Made by a program: the position numbers and the translations under genes
The notes under the pieces: generated by a model
Databases searched by the model: none
The model's input: the letters and a program-made list of their open reading frames with translations, nothing else
Told to the model about the DNA's origin: nothing
Assembly (NCBI GenBank): GCA_950097015.1
Contig: CATNEN010000007.1
Location: 6,252,001 to 6,316,000, forward strand
Length of the DNA stretch: 64,000 nucleotides
DNA from: Macrostomum hystrix
Taxonomy: Eukaryota > Platyhelminthes > Macrostomidae
Reading direction: 5' to 3'
Part shown: piece after piece, positions 57,136 to 64,000 of the stretch
Position numbering within the stretch: position 1 is the stretch's first letter
Layout: every line of letters begins with the position of its first letter

Positions 57136-58083
57136 TCACAAATTCTGTCGTCGATTCACTCCAGCTTTGGGCGCCATTTCTGAGGAATCCTGCATGAAAT
57201 CAAATTCCAATTTCGACGGCAAAGATTCAGAATTTGATGTTGGAGTGTCCTTGATGTCTTGAGCGACACCGACGGAGGCACCGCTTACTAAATATTGTGT
57301 AGATCTGTCTGGGACCTCGAAGTCCATGTTCAAGATCGCCTCAGCCGACGGATCCCGACTGTTTGTAGCTGTTAAGATGTGGCTAGAGTTGGACTGGCCC
57401 GCCGCTGCAACCTCGTGCTCCATCATCAGCTGCTGCGTTTGCGTCGTGGCTGTCGTTTTTTTCGCATTTAAACTGCTCAGGAATTATATTTAGTGCGAAT
57501 GGCAAGCATTGATCATTAAAATGTAGTCATAAATGTATGATTTGATCTCGGATTTATCTCTGTTATTAATCTGAGGTGGTTTCCCTACAATTCAAGTACA
57601 ACAAAAGAATAGCTCATCGAAGTATATTCTCACCAGTTGGAGTGGCTGCTAAGACTTGGGGAGTCCAGACAGCTACAGCAGGCACAGTTGGGCGAAGTTG
57701 CCGCCGACGATTCGTCTGTGGGTCTGCGGGTGGCGTATGAGCTGTGCAGTTTAAGGAAGCAAAAAATAAAATTACGAAATAGCGTAAAAGCTATCTACAC
57801 ACTGGTTGTGTGTAATGGACTTACACACTGGCTGTGCTTTCAGTCGTATCACCGGGTTGCTAAATGGAAAATATTGCATCTGTTGAATTTGGCTGTCATT
57901 TTAACTTTAAAATGAAACTTTAATTTTAACAAGTTTTTAGAAATCGAATTACCAGTGGTACTTACAAATAGCACCATCATATTCGTCTGCTGTTCTGAAT
58001 TACGCACAAGAAGACCAAAAGCGTTGCTATAATTTGAAGCTATAGTTTGTGTTTTCTTCGTGTAATCGAGATAAAAGTCACAG
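57136..58083 (-). CDS. Candidate exons of an unresolved gene: 58083-57966, 57741-57634, 57472-57136 or 57140
   Basis: Three minus-strand exon candidates have good borders. The 58083-57966 exon (after CTTTCCAG, donor ATTT/GTAAGT) reads CDFYLDYTKKTQTIASNYSN onward. The 57741-57634 exon (after a long T-rich tract and CACAG, donor CTG/GTGAGA) joins in phase 2 to the exon opening at 57472, giving SYATRRPTDESS... then LNAKKTTATTQTQQLMMEHE and an acidic Ser-rich tail that ends at a TGA at 57136 unless the donor AATTT/GTGAGT at 57140 is used. The first exon is not in phase with the second but is in phase with the exon at 56315. Likely explanations are alternative splicing, or two genes in tandem on this strand. 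No family is recognised. Confidence 0.45.
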
Positions 58084-59023
58084 CTGGAAAGGCAAATGTA
58101 TCAGGGAAAAGTACAATGAAGTACATGCCTCCTATGCAAAAGCCATAGACTTCTTAATTTCAATATAGAACAAAAATTCGATGCTTTTTCGCACATTTAG
58201 CAGCATATATAAATGTGTAAAATAGAGTGGAGCCCTGAAAAGACTAGACGAAAGTAGATAGATGATTGGAGGATGTATATAGAGATAGATATCTAGTGTA
58301 GGTGTGCACACAAGCAAAAGCCTAGCTATAAAAAGTTCAAAATGAAATGAAATCAAAGCTGCAATCGTCAGAATCGGATCAACAGGCCGTCAAAGCAATA
58401 GGTTAAAGGTTTTATTTATTTAAGACTGCCACTTAGTAAAGTACATATACTAATTAGCAATTGCCTCTGTGCTGATTTCACGAAAAACGAGTTCCTAATT
58501 CCAACAACAACAACAACAACAACAAAATTAAACAACAACGAAAAACAATAATAAAAACAACAACAACAAAAACAACGATGACAAGCACAACATCAATTGT
58601 AGATTGTAGAGGCGGTCGATCACAAGTCTGTCCATGATTCTACAGCATGCAGCAAACAGAGGTTAGGCTAACGGGTCGATCTTTAAAAAATCTAAGCGAG
58701 GAAATGGGAAGCGCAGTGTTCACTCATTTTTTCTTTCCATAGGAACAGTCGCTCTATTAACATGATCGACATTCAGCTATAACGCAGCTGTTTCTTAGAA
58801 AATTTACAATTTTCCAATTTTTGACAGGCGTTTTCCGACTAATACTTAATTAAGTTTTAATTAATACGATGATTGGACCAGCCCTACGATCAGATATTTA
58901 GAAATTTAGCGAAGTATACACCGACTGACAGACCGACCGACCGCATGGCATGGCATGGCCAAGGACCACTTGGAGAAGAAGATCAGGTGGTCCTCTTCTT
59001 CTTCCAGTGGTCATTGGGCATGG
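58084..59023. other. Intergenic with CAA-rich tract and a hairpin
   Basis: A (CAA)n-rich tract lies at 58500-58577. An inverted repeat at about 58965-59013 (GACCACTTGGAGAAGAAGAT against TCTTCTTCTTCCAGTGGTC) borders the MITE that follows. No coding frame is supported. Confidence 0.55.
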
Positions 59024-59031
59024 CATAGTGC

Positions 59032-59655
59032 CAGTAGCGTATCCAAGGGGGGGATGGGGGGATACACCCCCCCGAAGGGCTGAAGAAAAAAAAATTAGGT
59101 AATGAATTTTTTACACTTTTGCTTATTTTATCAGTGACTGGAGTGACGGGAGCCTGCCTGCCAAGTGCCACTGCCAGTAAATGTACGAGCAGATTACAGA
59201 ATAGTGAGAATACAGATGGCATAATGAGATTTGAAAAGACCCTTGCCCTTCATTTAGAGTTAAGTTCCTCATTTCAGTTGGTTTCAGTAATTTGAATTTA
59301 AATTTTACTAAAAATTTTCTAACTTGCCATCTTGTATCAATCATATTTCTATTTTTTAATTTCTATGGCCTATTGTACTACTTGTTATTTCTGATTTACA
59401 TGTACATGTAAACGTAAAATTGTAGTGGTGAATGTCTGGTGAATACACGCTCAATAAAATAAACAATGATTGATGTTGATGTCTCATCCTTAGTAGCAAC
59501 ATTTAATTGAGTTAAACTTGGAGAGGTCCGGTCCTCATCAATTTTGTTTTATACGAGTACGATAAGGATAAAAGAAAAACGAAAATAGAGTGCAATTGTT
59601 TTCAAAAGTACTTTTGCATCCCCCCCCCCGAAACAAAATCCTGGTTACGCGCCTG
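59032..59655. mobile_element. hAT-type MITE with 8-bp target duplications
   Basis: A 624-bp element flanked by perfect 8-bp direct repeats CATAGTGC (59024-59031 and 59656-59663). The ends are imperfect inverted repeats: CAGTAGCGTATCCAAGG on the left and, on the complement of the right end, CAGGCGCGTAACCAGG; poly-G/poly-C tracts lie just inside both. An 8-bp target duplication and CA-rich short termini are hallmarks of the hAT superfamily. No transposase is encoded, so it is non-autonomous. Confidence 0.9.
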
Positions 59656-59834
59656 CATAGTGCTCGCGTTTAAACAAAACGTAGTATAACCACAGAAAAT
59701 CCTTATAAACCTGCTGTCTATGGGATAACTTTAGTGATCAAAAGGAGAGTGAGTGAGCTGACACCGATTAAGCAAGTGTTAGTTTGTTTTTACGCCTTAA
59801 ATTTTATTGACAAAAAATTGCAAGGGCTTAAGAC

Positions 59835-60100
59835 TATAAAAAGTGTAGAACACAATTCTAAACAATAGTTAATATCAAATCTTAAGAGCATGTTACTGTA
59901 TATAGGCCTTGTCGCTTGAGGGTCATTCTTTAACATTCCAACATTCCAAAATCACCATTCCAAAACATATAAAAAGTGTAGAACACAATTCTAAACAATA
60001 GTTAATATCAAATCTTAAGAGCATGTTACTGTATATAGGCCTTGTCGCTTGAGGGTCATTCTTTAACATTCCAACATTCCAAAATCACCATTCCAAAACA
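59835..60100. repeat. 133-bp perfect tandem duplication
   Basis: 59835-59967 and 59968-60100 appear identical, starting TATAAAAAGTGTAGAACAC and ending CCATTCCAAAACA. Each unit also contains the small internal repeat ACATTCCA. Perfect identity means a very recent duplication or an assembly artefact. Confidence 0.93.
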
Positions 60101-61645
60101 ATCACGCATTGTTTACAAAAACTGTTTCATTGACATATATTATAAATGGAAAGCAGCCATTTATGCAACTTTTAAAGAGATATGATCTTGATCTGAAACT
60201 ATACCTTGAAGCCTACAAACAAGTAGGTTTAAAATTTAACTACCTAAGCCTTTATCAAACCAAATGTAATGATGTAATGGCTTGCTTGAAGCCTGCAAAA
60301 GAACATAGCCTAAAATTGAAAATGTTTGTTGTCAGGTAAGGTAAGCACTGCACTTTAATTTGACAATCCCATAGGACTGGCCTACCATTAAAAACGATCA
60401 TCTGAAACTGAGGCATGCCACTACACTTTGTAACCTACAGTTTGCATTTAATTATCTGGAAACCATCTGCCATGTTGCTTTATAAATTTTAACTTCAATT
60501 ATTTAGAACATTTGTTAGGCCTAAGCTGCCAGTCTTTTCTTCTACTACCATTTTGTTAAATAGACACTGTCATTTTAAAAAAATTAATTAGGCCTATTAT
60601 TATTATTATTATTATTATAGCTATTACTCAAATTAGAGCTAATTTTCTACCTAGTGCTTCTCTCTTTGATTATCACTCTAATGATATTTATCCCAATGCT
60701 GCCACCAAGGTTGTTGTAGGACTAATATAGGCCTAATATTCTAACTTTATCTTCACCTATGTCACTAAAGTTTTTACAGGGTTTTTTAACATAATTTCTA
60801 AGTAAGTACATTTAAGTATGTATATTATTAATGCCACCAAAGTGGTTGTGAGAATTGAGAAGTGGGTGGCATTTTGAGCTTAGAGCTGTTTTTTTTTTAA
60901 ATACAGCTTCATGAATAGAAACTAGTATGCTGTTATATTATGCAGTTTGCTGAATTTGCTTGCAGTTCACAAAAATATCAGTGAAGTCTCACTGATATAA
61001 TAAAAATATTTTATAATGATTTTTACAACCATGGAGGACAATTTAAAACAATTGTCAGCTAAAGCAATATACAGTAAAATAAAATCCCATATTTCTATGG
61101 TACACATTTCTTAGAAAAAGATAATGCTATTGCACTAAGATCAAACTTATTATTATTTAAGTTTTTATTGCTGTTTTGTTATAGCAACAACCCACTAGGC
61201 CTATGCTTAGCAGGACATTTAGTCTTTAGACCCTAAATAACTGAAATGTTAGGCTAAGAAATTTGTTAAAATTGGCTTAACTATTAGCTAATTAGCTAAT
61301 TGCCCAATTCAGCTTATTATAGGTCTTATGAATGCTGACCTATCATAATCATTGTTAGAATATTATGAGCTATGCTTATGTATATCATAAATTGCAATTT
61401 CAAGTCTCACTGATATAATAAACATATTTTGTATATAATTACCATGTCACTATATAATTATTTAATTATGATTATATTATGATTATTACCTATGATTATA
61501 TTTCATCATTGCTAATGAAATAATTGTCACTTCGAGATAAGCTAGGTTAGCTAGCTACCTTTCTCTCTATTATATATAGGGATACCAAGGCCCAATCTAT
61601 AAATATATTATAATCATGATCAATCAGAAAAAGATCATAGCCTAT
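60101..61645. other. Intergenic, AT-rich
   Basis: Includes a (TTA)n microsatellite at 60597-60618 and two copies of AGTCTCACTGATATAATAAA (around 60985 and 61402), probably parts of a dispersed repeat. A 76-residue open frame at 60109-60339 lacks an ATG start and family resemblance. Confidence 0.5.
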
Positions 61646-61872
61646 GAGGGGTGCTCTGAAAGTTTCGGGATCCCCAACAATGAACCAAGTTAGCAAAGTG
61701 AAACTAGTTACAACTTTTCAAAGTACTCTTCAGCAACTTGCATCCATCTTCTTTCCTGAACTCCTGGATCCGATGACCTTCTGAGGATGATCCTCATCGG
61801 TAAAGCACCACTGCAATGATTGACACTTTGTCTCGGGTTTGAAATTGTAAATCCATGTTTCATCACCTGCTT
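61646..61872 (-). mobile_element. mariner transposon 3' remnant with internal deletion
   Basis: On the minus strand the segment begins with the mariner catalytic motif GDETWIYNFKPETK, continues for ~45 codons, then in another frame gives ERRWMQVAEEYFEKL and a stop, the usual mariner transposase C-terminus. It ends in a terminal-repeat-like GAGGGGTGCTCTGAAAGT (61648-61665). The part between the DETW block and the C-terminus is largely deleted, so it cannot encode a transposase. Its 5' end is joined in frame to a Crypton-like ORF. Confidence 0.82.
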
Positions 61873-62833
61873 TCGAGGAGAAAGCCACGTCTCCGTTGTC
61901 ACGGCTGGCCAAAGGACGAGGAAACAGACTATTGTCCTTCGTAGTCACTCGAAGCAGCTTGAGGTACTTATCCACCCTCTGTACGTCGTAAATTCTCGCC
62001 TTTTTGTTGTCTGGCTGCTTCTTGGCTTTCTCCGGATCTGCTGATTTGTTCTTCGAGGGCAATGGCGGCAGGCAGTAGTATGGCTTTCCATCAGAGTCCA
62101 CTTGCAACTGAAGTGTGCTCCTGTCCTTCAGGAACTTAAGGTGCTCCTGGCCTCGCTCACCGAAGCTGTAGATGATGTAGAAGAGGAATTTGTCCTGCTC
62201 AACTTCAGCTGTGCTGCCTTGGAAGTAAATCATCAGCTTCTCCATGTCGCCCTCTTCGATTGGCTCATATTGTTGCGTGGTCCCACCAGTCTGGTGAAAG
62301 TCACGAACTTTGACACGCAGCATGCTGTTCGCAGAACAAAATTCTTCTCCATTAATTATGTCAACACTTAGCTTCTCCACCATCCGCAAATAGCGCTGCA
62401 GTCCAGCCCTGATGCAGACCAGTGACGCGGGCGAGTAGGGCTCACCGCCAATCTTCTTCAGTTTGAAATAGAAGTACCGGATGTATTGGTTCAGCACTGA
62501 ATTGGGAATAGTTTGCAAATCGCGTTGAAGCTTTTCCTCTGTGAGGAATGTCTTGAACCGCTGTTCACGGCTAACCATCTGCTTCCGGGTGTCTGCCGGT
62601 AGGCTGTCCATCTCGGCGACGTCCATGGCGCTAACGTCTACACCACCTTCCTGCAGCAGTGGCAGATGCTCGTTGGGCTCGGGCTCCATTTGTATAAATT
62701 CCAGAAATTTGGCAAAGTCGTCGTCCGTCCTGTCACTATGAGAGGCCTCCGAAACAAAATGCAACTCGTCCTTTGTTACATTGCCCAACTGACTGCAGGG
62801 CAAATGCTTCCAATTAATTAGCGGTGAGTCCAT
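61730..62833 (-). CDS. Crypton-like tyrosine recombinase domain protein with mariner-derived C-terminus
   Basis: Open frame of 367 residues from ATG 62833 to TGA 61730; the frame extends upstream without an ATG, so an extra 5' exon is possible. Residues 110-310 match the Crypton/DUF3504-type tyrosine recombinase fold also found in ZMYM, QRICH1 and KCTD1 relatives: an N-terminal SAM-like part (LNQYIRYFYFKLKKIGGEPY, SLVCIRAGLQRYL), the box I Arg in SFGERGQEHLKFL (Arg227), then LQVDSDGKPYYCL and NSLFPRPL. From about residue 322 the sequence becomes mariner transposase (DETWIYNFKPETK). The C-terminal His-x-x-Arg and nucleophilic Tyr of the recombinase are therefore missing, so it is catalytically dead as a recombinase but could still bind DNA. 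The absence of stops and frameshifts before the fusion suggests recent origin or selection. Confidence 0.7.
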   Translation of the reverse strand: MDSPLINWKHLPCSQLGNVTKDELHFVSEASHSDRTDDDFAKFLEFIQMEPEPNEHLPLLQEGGVDVSAMDVAEMDSLPADTRKQMVSREQRFKTFLTEEKLQRDLQTIPNSVLNQYIRYFYFKLKKIGGEPYSPASLVCIRAGLQRYLRMVEKLSVDIINGEEFCSANSMLRVKVRDFHQTGGTTQQYEPIEEGDMEKLMIYFQGSTAEVEQDKFLFYIIYSFGERGQEHLKFLKDRSTLQLQVDSDGKPYYCLPPLPSKNKSADPEKAKKQPDNKKARIYDVQRVDKYLKLLRVTTKDNSLFPRPLASRDNGDVAFSSKAGDETWIYNFKPETKCQSLQWCFTDEDHPQKVIGSRSSGKKMDASC

Positions 62834-63441
62834 CCTTGCATCCTTGAGAGTCGCTTTCTCTCTCCGGAACTTGTCATCTCTAGACACGAAAGAAAATACA
62901 CCAAATAGATGGGCGACCAGATGGATGATGCAACCAGACAAAATGCAATGATTTTTGGTCAGGGCAGAGGATGTGTGTGCTACTCAATACTACTGACAAT
63001 AGCTCGTACTTCTTCCGCTTTTTTGAGGATCTTAGAATTAAAAATTTCAGAATTATAATTTCCCATTTTGGCTATCAGCAGCCACTGAAAGGAAAGGTTA
63101 AAGGGAAGTTACGAGTTAATCTCGTAAAAACACCACTTTTCCTTACTCCATGCAACACCAGCAACAACATCATGGCAGTCCGAAACTACAAGCGAATGTC
63201 GAATGATGACAGGCAGACTCCATCGTGCAGTCTGGACGTGGTGAGAAGCGTCCACAGCGAGGCCGACGTGTCAAGAAGGTTGACGAGGAAATGGAAGATT
63301 TCAGACTCAGAGTTACAAACTCAGAACATATTTTTATGCTAATAAATAAAATATCTAAACCCCTACACAAGCCATCTACCATTGTAAATGAAGTTGGGCT
63401 AAGTAGCTATTGGAATAGCTAGCTATTTTGTCTGTCTTGTT
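62834..63441. other. Region between the recombinase ORF (-) and ANAPC10 (+)
   Basis: Divergent gene border. Short open frames exist on both strands (for example 62971-63342) but none has family resemblance. It may contain an ANAPC10 5'UTR exon. Confidence 0.45.
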
Positions 63442-63504
63442 CACAGATACTATAATAACTAGTTATAATATAAAAATTATATAATAGTTATTATAGTATC
63501 TGTG
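63442..63504. mobile_element. 63-bp palindromic mini-MITE with 8-bp target duplications
   Basis: Perfect 19-bp terminal inverted repeats (CACAGATACTATAATAACT and its complement) enclose a 25-bp AT-rich loop that can itself partly pair. Perfect 8-bp direct repeats GTCTTGTT flank it at 63434-63441 and 63505-63512. The 8-bp duplication and CACAG terminus suggest a hAT-mobilised foldback element. Confidence 0.85.
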
Positions 63505-63613
63505 GTCTTGTTTAAGCTAATGCAACATTAGTATTTAGACACTCCTTTTTATATTCTAGTCAGCTGGGGTTAGTAAACGCATTTTAACTTTCCAGCCAGT
63601 TTTTGCTTGCTTG

Positions 63614-63916
63614 ATGAAGCTAAACGCCCAGCCAGATTATGACACTCAGCGCGACGAGAAGGAGGGCCGCCTGCGCGATGTATCTGACCAGGCCATCTGG
63701 TGGCTCTCCTCCTGCAAGCCGGGCTACGGTGTTCAGCAGCTGATGAGCGACTCGCTGGCCACCTACTGGCAGTCCGATGGGCCGCAGCCACATCTGGTTA
63801 ATATCCAGTTCAGGCGGAAGACAGCCATCTGCACCCTGTGCGTGTATGTGGACTTCAAGCAGGACGAGTCCTACACCCCCAGCAAGCTGGCTGTCAAGAC
63901 TGGAAATCATTTTCAG
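63614..63916 (+). CDS. ANAPC10: ANAPC10 (APC10/Doc1), first coding exon, continues beyond window
   Basis: 101 codons in phase 0 up to the donor TTTCAG/GTGAGC. From about residue 25 it is nearly colinear with animal APC10: VSDQAIWWLSSCKPGYGV, then LATYWQSDGPQPHLVNIQFR, then DESYTPSKLAVKTGNHF. This is the N-terminal half of the DOC (galactose-binding-like) domain. APC10 is the substrate co-receptor of the anaphase-promoting complex and binds the D-box with Cdc20 or Cdh1. An acceptor (TTTTAACTTTCCAG, ending 63595) lies 18 bases before the ATG, so the transcript is probably trans-spliced or has a 5'UTR intron. The intron that follows begins another tandem repeat (~31-bp units from 63929 to the end). 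The remaining exons lie outside the window. Confidence 0.94.
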
Positions 63917-64000
63917 GTGAGCGAACCTGGCTTGGCATGAGATTTTTAAGTTGCTTACCAGAATGGGTAAGATTTTGAAGTCGCTCGCCAGAAAGGATGA

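Overview
This is an intron-containing animal genome. GC-rich coding exons sit in AT-rich noncoding DNA crowded with minisatellites, tRNA-derived SINEs and small DNA transposons. The gene set (DNAI7/CASC1, ANKRD6/diversin, calcineurin B, CISD2, ANAPC10, choline kinase, an aquaglyceroporin and a gustatory-receptor-like protein) shows a ciliated metazoan. Good 3' splice sites lie just upstream of several start codons with no obvious 5' exon, which suggests spliced-leader trans-splicing. With the tandem-repeat load this points to a free-living flatworm, perhaps Macrostomum-like. The assignment is inference, not proven by sequence.

Layout. 1-9.4 kb: two tandem copies of a secreted galactose-binding-like gene (the first cut by the window edge), mariner and SINE fragments, CISD2 (+) and DNAI7 (-). 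9.4-13.2 kb: an 18-bp minisatellite and an aquaglyceroporin (-) whose start codon abuts about 250 bp of a TTGG/CCAA microsatellite. 13.2-20.1 kb: a four-exon gustatory-receptor-like gene with an unusually long N-terminus, a P-element/THAP transposase relic and an unrecognised three-exon gene. 23.2-28.9 kb: calcineurin B (-), three exons, both introns filled with minisatellites. 29-38 kb: sparse DNA with SINEs, an exon coding for a YAP/FAM181-like TEAD-binding motif and an RNase H relic of a retrotransposon. 38.4-41 kb: ANKRD6 (+). 41.6-47.2 kb: choline kinase (+) with two homologous alternative first exons and five minisatellites in or beside it. 48-51.4 kb: a SINE with perfect target duplications, then an intronless RA-RA-PDZ-coiled-coil gene (-). 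52-58.1 kb: long minisatellites and a minus-strand multi-exon gene region I do not recognise. 59-64 kb: a hAT-type MITE, a 133-bp tandem duplication, a Crypton-like recombinase ORF whose C-terminus is replaced by mariner sequence, a 63-bp palindromic MITE and the first coding exon of ANAPC10.

The genes are unrelated housekeeping, ciliary and signalling genes and form no operon or pathway cluster. The unifying feature is architectural: most long introns, and several gene borders, are occupied by minisatellites, some of which repeat splice-site-like sequence. Exon joins below were placed by hand from GT/AG sites, reading-frame phase and remembered family sequence; nothing was searched.
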